Part shown: positions 36,284-45,839 of the stretch, one piece after another
Layout of the letters: each line of letters begins with the position of its first letter
Position numbering within the stretch: position 1 is the first letter of the stretch
NCBI GenBank assembly: GCA_019057795.1
Contig: JAHLWS010000071.1
Location: 1-64,000 of the forward strand
Direction of reading: 5' to 3'
Source of the DNA: Promethearchaeota archaeon
GTDB lineage: Archaea > Asgardarchaeota > Lokiarchaeia > Sigyniarchaeales > SOKP01
Length of the DNA stretch: 64,000 nucleotides
Translations under genes and position numbers: made by a program
The notes under the pieces: model-generated
What the model was told of the DNA's origin: nothing
The model's input: the letters and a program-made list of their open reading frames with translations, nothing else
Databases searched by the model: none

Positions 36284-36422
36284 AAAAGATCAATTGTAAT
36301 TGATTAATATATAGTTCAAAAAAAATATAAGTTTTAAATTTATAAACTTTTTATAAAAAACCATCAAATTAAATATTATATAAAAGATTTTAATATTTTA
36401 AAGAAATTAATGAGAGATTAAA

Positions 36423-36992
36423 ATGGAACGTAAAATCATTTTAAAATGGTTATCTATTTTTAGCGTCAGTTTCTTTATACTTTCAATAGTAGAACTGATT
36501 GATCTTATTGTTTTTAGTACAGTAATTAGTATGGATTTAGATGGTCAGCAATTTACTATTATTAACTTAATATTTCAATCAGGGTTTATGTCTATTCACG
36601 CACCACTTTTGTGGATATTTCTTCTGTGCGTAATTTGCGCATTCATCGCCTTAGCACTTTCAATATTCAGAGTTGCAAAGAAACAAATCATTGAAAATTA
36701 TAATCTCGCCAAGTTTATGTTACTTATAGGCTTGTTTTTAGTAATTGGTGGCTTTATCAAAATGAGTTTTATTGTATTATTAGGTAACAATACTATTAGT
36801 ACAGGTTTAACCACAATTACATTTCAAGAAGCGTTATATACGCCTACTATTACCTCTGTAATTGGAGCTATAATGTGGGTTTATTTTATTGTTGTTGTAT
36901 GTAGTCTTTTAATTTCTGGCTTGATCTTTGGTGGGATTGGTCTTCAATGGATGCTCCTTATTCAAGATGAAAGTGCCTCTCAAGATCAATAG
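36423..36992 (+). CDS. four-helix membrane protein, function unknown
   Basis: The 189-residue protein has four hydrophobic segments (about 10-32, 58-80, 98-120 and 140-170). The loop between segments one and two is short and polar (TVISMDLDGQQFTI). The acidic tail (IQDESASQDQ) is probably cytoplasmic. It is divergent from the TFB-like gene and has no recognisable domain. Confidence 0.5.
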   Translation: MERKIILKWLSIFSVSFFILSIVELIDLIVFSTVISMDLDGQQFTIINLIFQSGFMSIHAPLLWIFLLCVICAFIALALSIFRVAKKQIIENYNLAKFMLLIGLFLVIGGFIKMSFIVLLGNNTISTGLTTITFQEALYTPTITSVIGAIMWVYFIVVVCSLLISGLIFGGIGLQWMLLIQDESASQDQ

Positions 36993-37060
36993 TAATTTAC
37001 GAAAATCCTTAATTTTTTCTATCTTTTTTTGTAATACAATAAAAAGTGAAAAAAAAGGGG

Positions 37061-37177
37061 TTATGGTAATTTTTTCTTTTGTTTCTCCAAGATAATAAAT
37101 GAAAGTATCGTTATGAACGTAAATAGAATGTAGTAATTTCCAAATGAAATTATCGGTACACCATCAAAATAGTAAAA
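37061..37177 (-). pseudogene. C-terminal transmembrane stub of a lost membrane protein
   Basis: Directly after the TAG of the UPF0175 gene the same frame continues for 38 codons to TAA at 37061. It encodes an outer segment with DGVPIISFG, a single hydrophobic helix (NYYILFTFITILSFIIL) and a basic end (EKQKKKLP). That layout is typical of the last helix of a surface-anchored protein. It has no start of its own. I read it as the surviving tail of a gene truncated when the UPF0175 gene was joined to it. Confidence 0.4.
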
Positions 37178-37187
37178 CTATTTTGAT
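37163..37187. repeat. perfect 10-bp inverted repeat at the UPF0175 stop codon
   Basis: ATCAAAATAG (37163-37172) pairs with CTATTTTGAT (37178-37187) around a TAAAA loop. The right arm includes the stop codon of the UPF0175 gene. It sits exactly at the border with the membrane-protein stub, so it may be a recombination scar or a terminator. Confidence 0.5.
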
Positions 37188-37381
37188 CTACCGTATTTTT
37201 TTAATAACTTCTCAATTTCTAATTCTGCTTCTGAAATTTTATATTTTAATGGAATATTTCTTTTATGTAATTCGTCAAGCATTTCCCATATGGAAATTCC
37301 TGCGATTTCGGATGATTTTCCTAAAGATATTTTATCATCAAGATATTGATTTATTGCATAATCCAATTTCTTTAATTTCAT
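37178..37381 (-). CDS. orphan UPF0175-type antitoxin-like protein
   Basis: A 67-residue protein with ISLGKSSEIAGISIWEM, closely similar to the UPF0175 block in the antitoxin at 31936. It lacks the ribbon-helix-helix half, and no PIN toxin is adjacent. It may inhibit a toxin encoded elsewhere or be a leftover. The coding frame ends at the inverted repeat. Confidence 0.6.
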   Translation of the reverse strand: MKLKKLDYAINQYLDDKISLGKSSEIAGISIWEMLDELHKRNIPLKYKISEAELEIEKLLKKYGRSK

Positions 37382-37582
37382 ACTGGTTTTACTCTAAGAA
37401 AATTCGTCTTATTAAGTGTTTTATTGCTTAATATTATATAAAGGTTTGTTCAACACATCACCATCTCTAGTCATAGTTATTTATACACTTAAATAGAAAT
37501 AAAACTAAAAATGATAAAATGAAAAATATCAATTAAAAAGAAAAAAGAAGAATATATAACCTTATGAAAAACATAGAGAGGT

Positions 37583-38710
37583 TTAAAACAAGTTTATATT
37601 TCTTATAATCTTATCCCTGTTAGGGTCTTGATTGACTTTATTTTGTACTATTGAAAGAATTGCTTCTCTACTAAGTCCTATTTTCTCTAAAGTGAAATTT
37701 ACGCCCGATTCGTTGAATTTTCCTTCTCGAATCATCGGAGTTAGATGCTTCAGAGTGATTAACCATTTTTTTCTAATGCTCGGGTCTTGACGAATCAATT
37801 CAGCGAATTGTAGGCTGTATGGAAGAGCTCCAAATCGATTTAAGTCGTAGAAAAGCGCGGCGGCGATAACATGACAACTAGTTTTGAGAGTATTGGAATT
37901 TCCTTTCTTAACTAAATTCTTAGATTCTATAAGCTGAATAATGTCTTCTTCGTTATAATCTATTACGTGATATGGCAATAATATTCGAGGAACGGTGTGA
38001 TTCTCGAAATCTTCAGGCGTAGTGTAATGTTTTCTATCTTCTTCGGTAAAGGACTCTCGATTAATAAAACTTGGCTTCCAATCGTGCTCTATTTCATGTT
38101 GTGGAATTTCGTAAAAATACCTTCTAATCTCGTCGGGAGAATAACCGAATAAAATAATATCCATATCGTGCTTCATTGCCTCTCGAACAACTAAACTATG
38201 AACTAAATCGCCACAATTATCGCATAAATTTCTCGTTAAGGTCAAATCATTTGAGTCTTGATTCGTAAATACCCACTGATATAATTTTCTAAATGTTTCT
38301 TTCGCGCCATCGATTACAATGTGATCTACGCTTATCTTTTTGAGAGTATCTTTAATGTTTTCGAAAGCAATATCGGGGATAAACCCTGAGTCAATAGTTA
38401 CTGCGAGCGGGTTAAACCCATAGTCGTGTATTACTGTGTATAAAAGGGCTGTCGAATCTTTCCCTCCCGAATAACCCACAATACAATCGTACTTCTTCTC
38501 TTTTTGGTGCGAGCGCATAAGTTCAATAACAGAATTCCAGTCCCTTAAGCCATTTTCCTTCATTTCCTCAGTTATTTGAGTCTTCCACCAATTTGTAGTT
38601 TTGTAAGTTGGATCTTCACAATAATTGCAAATCCCTTCAGAATTTAACTCAATTCCAAAAGAACCGTCAATCAAAATACAATTTTTGCAGATATATTGTT
38701 CATTAATCAT
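37583..38710 (-). CDS. PP-loop ATPase of the N-acetyl-sugar amidotransferase type
   Basis: A 375-residue protein. Cys8 and Cys11 (CKNC) with Cys28 and Cys31 (CNYC) form a zinc site, and the ATP-binding PP-loop SGGKDS is at 81-86. A second Cys pair (LCDNCGD, near 165) fits the family. WbpG/PseA-like members use ATP to amidinate sugars of cell-surface glycans with ammonia; related PP-loop proteins thiolate tRNA. No sugar-nucleotide genes are nearby, so the substrate is open. Confidence 0.7.
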   Translation of the reverse strand: MINEQYICKNCILIDGSFGIELNSEGICNYCEDPTYKTTNWWKTQITEEMKENGLRDWNSVIELMRSHQKEKKYDCIVGYSGGKDSTALLYTVIHDYGFNPLAVTIDSGFIPDIAFENIKDTLKKISVDHIVIDGAKETFRKLYQWVFTNQDSNDLTLTRNLCDNCGDLVHSLVVREAMKHDMDIILFGYSPDEIRRYFYEIPQHEIEHDWKPSFINRESFTEEDRKHYTTPEDFENHTVPRILLPYHVIDYNEEDIIQLIESKNLVKKGNSNTLKTSCHVIAAALFYDLNRFGALPYSLQFAELIRQDPSIRKKWLITLKHLTPMIREGKFNESGVNFTLEKIGLSREAILSIVQNKVNQDPNRDKIIRNINLF

Positions 38711-38833
38711 ATAATTTCTCCTACAATCATAATTTACAAAGTTTATAGGAGAATATATTTAATGTATTTAAAGAAAAAGTGTAAAAAAAATAAAAATAAA
38801 ATAAAAAAAGATAAAATAAAATTATTTAAGAGA

Positions 38834-39781
38834 TCAAGTTAAAGTTAAGTTTAACTTTTCTTTGATTTGTTTTGCTCTACTACGTAATGTGACCTCCGTA
38901 ATTTTAGCTACATCTGCCACGAGAGATTGGGTTTTTCTAATTGCTCCGTCTTTAGCTGCGATATAAATACATGCGGCAGCTAAACCTTTTGGATCTTTTC
39001 CAGTTCGCGCTAACCCATTCTTAGATGCGTTTCTCAACATTTCTATAGCAACTTTTTGAACTTTCATGGGTAAGTCTAGCTCGTTCCCAAATCGAAATAC
39101 AAGCTTTTCTGCCGTAATAGGCTGATATCTTAAACCCAATTCGGGTAAGATTTCACGGATAATCATTGAAAGACTTCTATGTACTGTTCTTCGCGGCGTG
39201 AGTGACGCTTCACAGACTTCATCTAATAATCGAGGGAAATCATGAACCCTAATCGCTGCGTATAAAGAACCTGCTATAAACCCATTAATAGATCTTCCCA
39301 TTGTTAACTTTTTTTTAGCTACAATACTATAAATTTTCCAAGCCGTTTCTGAAATATATTCAGGAATATTTAATTTTGAGGTTAACATTTTTAATTTGGG
39401 TTTTGCTTCCCAAAAGTTTCGTTCTATGCTAGATATTAAAGAATTTTGAATTTTTGATAAGCGAGAAAATAAAGCTTGCTCTTTAGGACCTATTGATTTT
39501 CCTTTTGAGTCGGTCTTGGTGGTAGGAAGCATTGTTCGAGGGCCAAAATCCCTCCAACGGGGCTCAGTTCTTCTTCTATTCTGTATTTCTTCCACTGTAT
39601 ACGCTCTTCGCTCATTTCCTACATATGTTCGTTCTGCAATCATACCACAGTTAAGACATACTCTATTACCATCACGTTCTTCAATAAATGGATTATCACA
39701 ACACTTAATACTACTTGTAGAGGACAAATTATCTTGATCCTTATTCTGAGATTTTATTAGATCACGGTAATTGCTATTCAT
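38834..39781 (-). CDS. tfb: transcription initiation factor TFB
   Basis: About 315 residues from ATG 39781; a GTG lies four codons earlier. The N-terminal zinc ribbon has CC, then VCLNCGMI. The B-reader/linker region follows, with RRTEPRWRDFGPRTM and a second basic part. The two cyclin-like repeats are canonical, including GRSINGFIAGSLYAAIR and ARTGKDPKGLAAACIYIA. It bridges TBP and RNA polymerase at promoters. A TATA box 25 bases before the ATG suggests leaderless expression. Confidence 0.9.
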   Translation of the reverse strand: MNSNYRDLIKSQNKDQDNLSSTSSIKCCDNPFIEERDGNRVCLNCGMIAERTYVGNERRAYTVEEIQNRRRTEPRWRDFGPRTMLPTTKTDSKGKSIGPKEQALFSRLSKIQNSLISSIERNFWEAKPKLKMLTSKLNIPEYISETAWKIYSIVAKKKLTMGRSINGFIAGSLYAAIRVHDFPRLLDEVCEASLTPRRTVHRSLSMIIREILPELGLRYQPITAEKLVFRFGNELDLPMKVQKVAIEMLRNASKNGLARTGKDPKGLAAACIYIAAKDGAIRKTQSLVADVAKITEVTLRSRAKQIKEKLNLTLT

Positions 39782-39798
39782 ATTATATATCACAAAAA

Positions 39799-39813
39799 TT
39801 TATTTATAAATTT
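39799..39813 (-). promoter_or_regulatory. TATA box of the tfb gene
   Basis: On the minus strand AAATTTATAAATAAA, centred about 25 bases before ATG 39781. Spacing again implies a leaderless mRNA. Confidence 0.5.
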
Positions 39814-40116
39814 GCCATCTAAACACAAATTTAATACAAAATTAGATCATGTTACGACTTTAATAATACTAATAATATCATAATATCCAAGTCATAAATT
39901 TAAATCTTTGTCTTCAAAATTAGTAGAAGTGATAATAGGGGAATGTAATGGGAAGTAGAATATGAGGTTTTACTCATTTCTTCGCCTTTTATAATTAATA
40001 AGAATAATATTTTAAAGTTTTAAAGTTCAAAAATAGAAATAAGATAAATTATTTAATTATATAAAAAACTGTATAATCAATAATTTCTGTTTAATTATTT
40101 TAAAGTTGGTGTATAA
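39814..40116. other. intergenic region between divergent tfb and nitroreductase genes
   Basis: About 300 bases of AT-rich sequence with no open frame I can support. Near the right end, TAATTATATAAAAAAC (40053-40068) is a plausible TATA box for the nitroreductase, with a leader of about 25 bases. I see no other structure. Confidence 0.45.
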
Positions 40117-40632
40117 ATGGATTTTTACGAAGTTGTGAGAAAGAGAAGAAGTTACAGGGTATTTAAACCCGATATGCCGGAAGAAGAGAAAATTACTCGT
40201 ATCTTGGAAGCAGCAAGGTTGGCTCCAACTTGGGCAAATAAGCAAGGTATGCATTATATTGTTGTTAAAGACTCAGAAACTGTGAAAAAAATATGGAATG
40301 CCATTGGACAAAAACAAAAGTTTGCCGCAGCCCCGATGTTTGCTGTAGGCGTAATTTCTGAATCAGGTTCAGGAGCGAACGCAAATGGTATAAAATATTT
40401 TCCATTAGATTGTGGAATTTGTTTCGAACATCTAATCTTAGCCGCAACTGCAGAAGGTTTAGCCACTTGCTGGATTGGTTGGTTTGACGAAACCAAAATA
40501 AGAGACATCCTTGAAATACCAAAAAAATACAGAGTCTTAGCTTTAACTCCGTTAGGATATCCCGTAAAACAGAAGGGGGAAGTTGAGGAGCGTAAACCGC
40601 TTGAAAAGATAGTACATTACAACAAATTTTAA
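40117..40632 (+). CDS. nitroreductase family FMN protein
   Basis: A 171-residue protein starting MDFYEVVRKRRSYRVFKPD, the FMN-binding Arg-Arg-Ser motif of the family. ARLAPTWANKQ follows at about 32, and EGLATCWIGWFDE near 112 is the usual C-terminal FMN contact. It uses NAD(P)H or reduced ferredoxin to reduce nitro compounds, quinones or iodotyrosine-like substrates. It is single-domain and has no ferredoxin part. It lies just upstream of the aldehyde:ferredoxin oxidoreductase on the same strand. Confidence 0.8.
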   Translation: MDFYEVVRKRRSYRVFKPDMPEEEKITRILEAARLAPTWANKQGMHYIVVKDSETVKKIWNAIGQKQKFAAAPMFAVGVISESGSGANANGIKYFPLDCGICFEHLILAATAEGLATCWIGWFDETKIRDILEIPKKYRVLALTPLGYPVKQKGEVEERKPLEKIVHYNKF

Positions 40633-40721
40633 TTTTATTTCAAAAAATCCTTCTTTTTTTATTTAATCAATTAATTTGGAAGTAAAGGTAATATAATTTC
40701 GAATTTTATTTTATTTATATT

Positions 40722-42443
40722 ATGAAAATTGCAAGAATCGATGTTAATTCAAACAAGATTATTTACGAAGAAATAACTAGGGATTCAAAATATCTTCTTT
40801 TAGGAGGTCGTGGATTGACATCTCAAATCGTTCATGACGAAGTTCCACCGAATTGTGATCCACTTGGACCAGAAAACAAGCTTATTTTATCGAATGGTAC
40901 GCTTGCTGGAAGTCCATTCCCAAATTCTGCTCGTACATCAGCAGGGAGTAAAAGTCCTTTAACCAATGGTATTAAAGAAGCGAATGTTGGAGGTAGAGGG
41001 GCAATGATGCTCGCTAGGCATGGAATAAGGGCGTTAGTGTTGCAAAATAATTCTTCAGAACTAAAAGTTATATTAATTTCCGATGATGGAATTGAATTAC
41101 TTCAAGGCAACGAATATAAAGGATTAGGAAATTACGAGCTTCATCGAAAGTTAAGAGAAAAATTCGGAGAAAACGTAGGTATTTACTCCATTGGACCAGC
41201 AGGTGAATTTATGATGAAAGCTGCTACTATTGCAGCTAATGATTTAGAAGGATATCCTAGCAGGCACGCCGCACGTGGAGGTCTAGGGGCGGTAATGGGT
41301 TCTAAAGGAATTAAAGCTATAATAGTTAAACCCACAAAAGAATCAAAAGTTAAAATTCACGATTTAAAAAAATTTAGAGAAACTTCAACTCCATTCGCAA
41401 AAAATTTAGCAAAAACTAAAGAAGTGTTTTCAACCTTTGGTACACCCTTAATGATGAGAGCTATGAGCGAATATCGCGGAATTCCAACAAAAAACTTTCG
41501 AATGGGTTCTTTTGATAAAATCGCAAATATTACTGGAGAAAAACTCCACGAGCTTATAATGGCTCGAGGGGGTAAAAATCGATTGGCATGTTCTCCTAAC
41601 TGCGTAATAAAATGCTCTAATTTATTTGTGGATGAAGATGGCAATCATTTAACTTCTAGTCTTGAATACGAGACAATGGCGCTAAATGGCTCTAATTTAA
41701 TGATTGACGATCTAGATAGCTTGGCTAAAATTGATCGTTTATGCGACGATAATGGTATTGACACGATAGAATTTGGTGGTACCGTAGGAGTTGCTATGGA
41801 TTGTGGAAAAATTGAATGGGGCAACGCTCAAAAAGTCTTTGAACTCTTGGATAAAGAAATAAGGAACAACACAGAATTAGGAAAACTGTATGGAAATGGC
41901 GTTAAAAATATTGGTGAGAAATTAAATGCAAAAAGAGTTCCTCAAGTAAAAGGGCAAGGCATTTCTGCCTATGACCCAAGAGTGTTTAAGGGAATGGGAG
42001 TAACATTCGCTACTTCTCCGCAGGGTGCTGATCATACTTCAGGTGCCGCAATAGCAGGTAGAGTAGCAAGCCAAAATAAGGATTATGGTGAGTTAACAGA
42101 AAACGAGGGTAAATTCGACTTATCATATGAATTACAATTATATACGACTGTCATGGATTCAATGGGTTGTTGTTATTTTATCGGTCCCAGTTATGAAAAT
42201 ATGGAGCTTATTGCTCGTGCGATTAATGCTATGTATAACCTCAATTTAACAAGAGATGATGTAATCAACATTGGGAAAAACATAATCAAGATGGAGATCG
42301 AATTTAATGAAAACGCAGGCATCACACATAGTACGAACGATGTACCCGAATTTTTCAGAGAAGAGCCATCAGAGCCAACTGGTTTAAAATATACTTTTTC
42401 TAAAGACGATTTGAAATCATTCTGGGATAAATTGAGAGAATAA
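40722..42443 (+). CDS. aor: aldehyde:ferredoxin oxidoreductase (tungsten/molybdenum pterin enzyme)
   Basis: A 573-residue AOR-family protein. The N-terminal pterin-binding domain has GGRGLTSQI and NGTLAGSPFPNSARTSAGSK, followed by YPSRHAARGGLGAVMGSKG. Cluster ligands Cys290, Cys294 and Cys298 (CSPNCVIKC) are spaced x3-x3 where AOR normally has x2-x3. A GCCYFIG near the end should supply the fourth Cys. It should oxidise aldehydes from amino-acid fermentation to acids, reducing ferredoxin. The monomer length is near the usual 605. Confidence 0.85.
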   Translation: MKIARIDVNSNKIIYEEITRDSKYLLLGGRGLTSQIVHDEVPPNCDPLGPENKLILSNGTLAGSPFPNSARTSAGSKSPLTNGIKEANVGGRGAMMLARHGIRALVLQNNSSELKVILISDDGIELLQGNEYKGLGNYELHRKLREKFGENVGIYSIGPAGEFMMKAATIAANDLEGYPSRHAARGGLGAVMGSKGIKAIIVKPTKESKVKIHDLKKFRETSTPFAKNLAKTKEVFSTFGTPLMMRAMSEYRGIPTKNFRMGSFDKIANITGEKLHELIMARGGKNRLACSPNCVIKCSNLFVDEDGNHLTSSLEYETMALNGSNLMIDDLDSLAKIDRLCDDNGIDTIEFGGTVGVAMDCGKIEWGNAQKVFELLDKEIRNNTELGKLYGNGVKNIGEKLNAKRVPQVKGQGISAYDPRVFKGMGVTFATSPQGADHTSGAAIAGRVASQNKDYGELTENEGKFDLSYELQLYTTVMDSMGCCYFIGPSYENMELIARAINAMYNLNLTRDDVINIGKNIIKMEIEFNENAGITHSTNDVPEFFREEPSEPTGLKYTFSKDDLKSFWDKLRE

Positions 42444-42456
42444 TTCTTTTTTTAAA

Positions 42457-43035
42457 TTAAATATAGTTTAGTAAACCTTTTTTTTTCATACTTAATTCTG
42501 CTACGATTATTAACAGTATTCCTATTAAAGCGAGGAGTAATGGAACTAAAATAACTACGAGTAAGTTATTCAAAATAAAATTGGCAAACCATAAAAATAA
42601 ATTTATAATACAATACCCTAAACCACTAAAAATGAAGATTAATTTGTTTTTCTTATAGAGCGATAACGAAAAGTGCCAACAACTAACAAGTAAGAGATTA
42701 GAACTAACAATTAAAGCGAATATTATCATCAAAAATGAACTAAAAAAAACAGCTGTTATGATGAGACTTACATTAATTGTTACTATTATAAATAAGATTT
42801 TCGACGAATTTTTAACGATAAAATCTTGCTCTAATTTTAAGAAAATACTCAGTATAAAAGGAGGGATAGCAATTAAAATAAAGAGTAGATACAAGAGTAA
42901 ATTGTTAAGAATAAAATAATTAAAAGATATTGACAAAACAAGACCTATTAAAATTAATGTAATACCTATTAATCGACAAAGACCTTCCTTTTTCCCTTGA
43001 ATACTCATATTTTTATTAAAATAAAAATTTTCCAA
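42457..43035 (-). CDS. six-helix membrane protein, function unknown
   Basis: The 192-residue protein is composed almost entirely of six hydrophobic helices with very short loops. A basic start (SIQGKKEGLCR) precedes the first helix and a KKKG follows the last, so both ends should be cytoplasmic. I do not recognise the family. It lies between the AOR and GlcD-like genes on the opposite strand. Confidence 0.5.
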   Translation of the reverse strand: MENFYFNKNMSIQGKKEGLCRLIGITLILIGLVLSISFNYFILNNLLLYLLFILIAIPPFILSIFLKLEQDFIVKNSSKILFIIVTINVSLIITAVFFSSFLMIIFALIVSSNLLLVSCWHFSLSLYKKNKLIFIFSGLGYCIINLFLWFANFILNNLLVVILVPLLLALIGILLIIVAELSMKKKGLLNYI

Positions 43036-43179
43036 TTAACATTCTGAAATTTAATTTAAACACTAAGAAATTATAAACTTAAATAGAAAAAAAAGTATTT
43101 TGAATTAATACTATAATATTTGAATTCTTATTCAAATAAATCAAAAATAATTAATAATTACAGCAACGAGCTATAAATC

Positions 43180-44550
43180 TTGAATGAAAAAAACATTTTA
43201 AAAGAATTGGAAGATATTGTTGGGAAAGATTTTGCTTCGAATAGTTCGGAAGATTTATATATTTACTCCCAAGATCCGGGAGCATCAATTCCCCGCCCTG
43301 TTGACTTTGTAGTAATGCCAAATACATCTAAGGAAGTCCAAGACATAATGAAACTAGCAAATCGAGAAAAGGTTCCAATAGTTCCAATGGGTGGTGGTTT
43401 AACGTTAAGTGGACTTGTAATTCCCGTTAAAGGAGGCATAGTTATGGATATGAAACGCATGAATAAAATATTAGAAGTTAATGAATTAAGTCGGTTTGCC
43501 CTTGTAGAAGCGGGAGTAACTTCAGGACAACTTTTAGCGTATTTAAATGAAAATCATCCAAGGCTACAACCACCAATTCCAGATGCACCTCCTTCAGTTA
43601 CAATTGCCGGTAATGCGTTAATTCATGGATCTGGTTATTTGTCCCAAAAATTTGGAGATCATGGTGCTATGATTAATGGATTAGAAGTTGTACTCCCTGA
43701 TGGAGAACTATATAAATTAGGTTCTTGTGCGGTTTCAGATTATTGGTTTACGAGAGGACCCATTCCAGATTTTATTGGTTTGTTTATCAGCTCATTTGGT
43801 ACCATGGGTATTATTACAAAACTCTCTATTAAACTATTCCCCAAACCTAAGATGAGAGATATAGTATTTGGCTTATGTAAAGACCCAAGTGTGCTCCCAG
43901 AATTAATTTCAAACATAACATTTACTGATGTAGCCGAAGATATTTTGCTTGGCATTCAAGATAAACCCGATTGGATGAAAGGCTACACATTTGTTATCGT
44001 TTATATCACGGGTGAGTCAGAAGAAGAATTAAATAATAAAACTAAAATCCTTAAAAAGATGTATCGCAAAGGAAAATCAAGATATATGAAAGTTCCAAAA
44101 CGAATTGAAGAGATTTTCCTTGAAAAACCTCAATTTGCGGCTAAAGCAGCAGATTTTAGGAAGGGCGGAGGGTTCGAATATGTTGGAGCTTTTATACCTC
44201 TTCAATTAATTCCAAAGATGATACAAATTGGTACAGATATCTCATTAAAACACGGAATTGTTCCTACTTTGGGCGCTAGACTTATAGGACAAGGTCATTC
44301 TGCGATGTTTTTTATATCCTATTCTTTTAATCGGGCAGATCCAGAAGATATGAAAAACGCGAGAGAGGCATTACACGATACAAATAAAGCTGTGCTTGAA
44401 ATTGGAGGGATTCCGTGGAAGGCAGAATTAATTGGACAGAAATTAATTCTCGAAAAGATGGATCCTAATTACAAGAAACTTCTAAAAAGCATTAAAAATT
44501 TATTAGACCCAAATGGGATTATGAATCCAGGAAATTGGGAGGTTAAATAA
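43180..44550 (+). CDS. FAD-linked oxidase (glycolate/D-lactate dehydrogenase GlcD-like)
   Basis: A 456-residue protein of the PCMH/FAD-oxidase type. FAD-binding stretches are VVMPNTSKEVQDIM, PIVPMGGGLTLSG near 70 and TIAGNALIHGSGYLSQKFGDHG near 145-165. The C-terminal substrate domain ends in LDPNGIMNPGNW, the family signature. It oxidises a 2-hydroxy acid. The start is TTG 43180; the nearby ATG at 43184 is out of frame. The Fe-S partner begins on the very next base after the stop, so the two are translated as an operon. Confidence 0.85.
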   Translation: MNEKNILKELEDIVGKDFASNSSEDLYIYSQDPGASIPRPVDFVVMPNTSKEVQDIMKLANREKVPIVPMGGGLTLSGLVIPVKGGIVMDMKRMNKILEVNELSRFALVEAGVTSGQLLAYLNENHPRLQPPIPDAPPSVTIAGNALIHGSGYLSQKFGDHGAMINGLEVVLPDGELYKLGSCAVSDYWFTRGPIPDFIGLFISSFGTMGIITKLSIKLFPKPKMRDIVFGLCKDPSVLPELISNITFTDVAEDILLGIQDKPDWMKGYTFVIVYITGESEEELNNKTKILKKMYRKGKSRYMKVPKRIEEIFLEKPQFAAKAADFRKGGGFEYVGAFIPLQLIPKMIQIGTDISLKHGIVPTLGARLIGQGHSAMFFISYSFNRADPEDMKNAREALHDTNKAVLEIGGIPWKAELIGQKLILEKMDPNYKKLLKSIKNLLDPNGIMNPGNWEVK

Positions 44551-45732
44551 ATGACTTTAAAACTCGAACAAGATTGGAAAGATATAGTTCATAGGTGCTT
44601 CAGATGTGGTTATTGTAAATTTACCTATGATTATTCTGATTTTAATTGTCCTAGCTATAAAAAATTCCGATTTGAGACTTATTCCACAGGTGGAAGGTTA
44701 TGGTTAATTTACGGTTTGATAAGTGGTGAAATCTCGTGGAGTCAAGGTGTAGCCAATGTACTTTACGCGTGTTCTACTTGCGGAAATTGTTCTGAAAATT
44801 GTAGGTTTGACAAATTTAACGATCTTCTCGTAGACATCATAGAAGCCGCTCGAGCAGAAGCAGTGGAAAAAGGATTTTGTCCAGAGAAGCAAAAGGTTTT
44901 AATTGAACGCATAGAGAATACTGAGATGTACAACCCATATGGCGAACAAAATTCGAATAACGAGGATTTGAAGAAAGAATACGATTTACCAGATAAAGCA
45001 GAATGGGTTTATTTTATCGGATGTACGTCCAATTATCGCCAAAAGGATTTAAGGGACGCTACTTTGAGATTTTTGAAGAAAGCTAATATCGATTTTACTT
45101 TGATTGACGAACATTGTTGTTGTAGCCCGGTAATGCGAACTGGTCAAATAAATTCTGTTAAAGACTTCATTGGTTTTAATGTTGCTCAAATAAACAATGT
45201 AGGAGCGTCAAAAGTTATCACATCATGTGCGGGCTGTTATCGTACGTTAAAAAAAGATTGGTTAAAATATGGTGCTGACTACGATTTTCAGATATACCAC
45301 ACAGTAGAGTTAGTTAAAGAGCTATTAGACGAAGGAAAACTAAAATTTAAATCAGAATATAACAAAACAGTAACTTATCACGACCCCTGCCACCTTGGAA
45401 GACATATGGATATCTACGAAGTTCCAAGAGAAGTATACAAACAGATTCCAGGAATTAAACTTGTAGAAATGAAAAGAAATCGAGAAAACGCTTGGTGTTG
45501 CGGCGCTGGAGGTGGCGTAAAAATAGGTTATCCCGAGTGGTCAGTTGAGATTTCAAAAGAAAGGCTTGAGGAGGCAAATACGACGGGAGCATCCGTTATA
45601 TCGTCAGTATGTCCCTTTTGTAGGACGAATTTGAGCGATGCAAACGATAAATTTGGTATGAATTTTGAAGTTATCGACTTGATTGAGATAATAGATAAAT
45701 TAGACTTCGAAATTACTGATACAAAACATTAA
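44551..45732 (+). CDS. Fe-S oxidoreductase with CCG domains (GlcF/HdrD-like)
   Basis: A 393-residue protein. The N-terminal part has Cys motifs CFRCGYCKFTYDYSDFNCP and CSTCGNCSENCR for two 4Fe-4S clusters. Two CCG domains follow, one with CTSN, EHCCCSP and CAGCYRTL, and the other with HDPCHLGRH, NAWCCGAGGG and CPFCRTNL. This is the electron-accepting partner for the FAD-linked oxidase encoded immediately upstream, passing electrons to a quinone-like or disulfide acceptor or to ferredoxin. Confidence 0.85.
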   Translation: MTLKLEQDWKDIVHRCFRCGYCKFTYDYSDFNCPSYKKFRFETYSTGGRLWLIYGLISGEISWSQGVANVLYACSTCGNCSENCRFDKFNDLLVDIIEAARAEAVEKGFCPEKQKVLIERIENTEMYNPYGEQNSNNEDLKKEYDLPDKAEWVYFIGCTSNYRQKDLRDATLRFLKKANIDFTLIDEHCCCSPVMRTGQINSVKDFIGFNVAQINNVGASKVITSCAGCYRTLKKDWLKYGADYDFQIYHTVELVKELLDEGKLKFKSEYNKTVTYHDPCHLGRHMDIYEVPREVYKQIPGIKLVEMKRNRENAWCCGAGGGVKIGYPEWSVEISKERLEEANTTGASVISSVCPFCRTNLSDANDKFGMNFEVIDLIEIIDKLDFEITDTKH

Positions 45733-45839
45733 TAAAAGAATTTATTACCTATTTTTGTTTTAAAATTTTCATTAGTTTTTAGTTAGTTTTATAAATAAAT
45801 TACTTAATTAAGCAAAATTAATTTGTAAGTGTGATTGGA

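Noticed and set aside
37178..37180. TAG readthrough by pyrrolysine joining UPF0175 to the membrane tail
   Set aside because: The tail is unrelated to the UPF0175 family and no pyl genes are in the window. Gene fusion after truncation explains it better.
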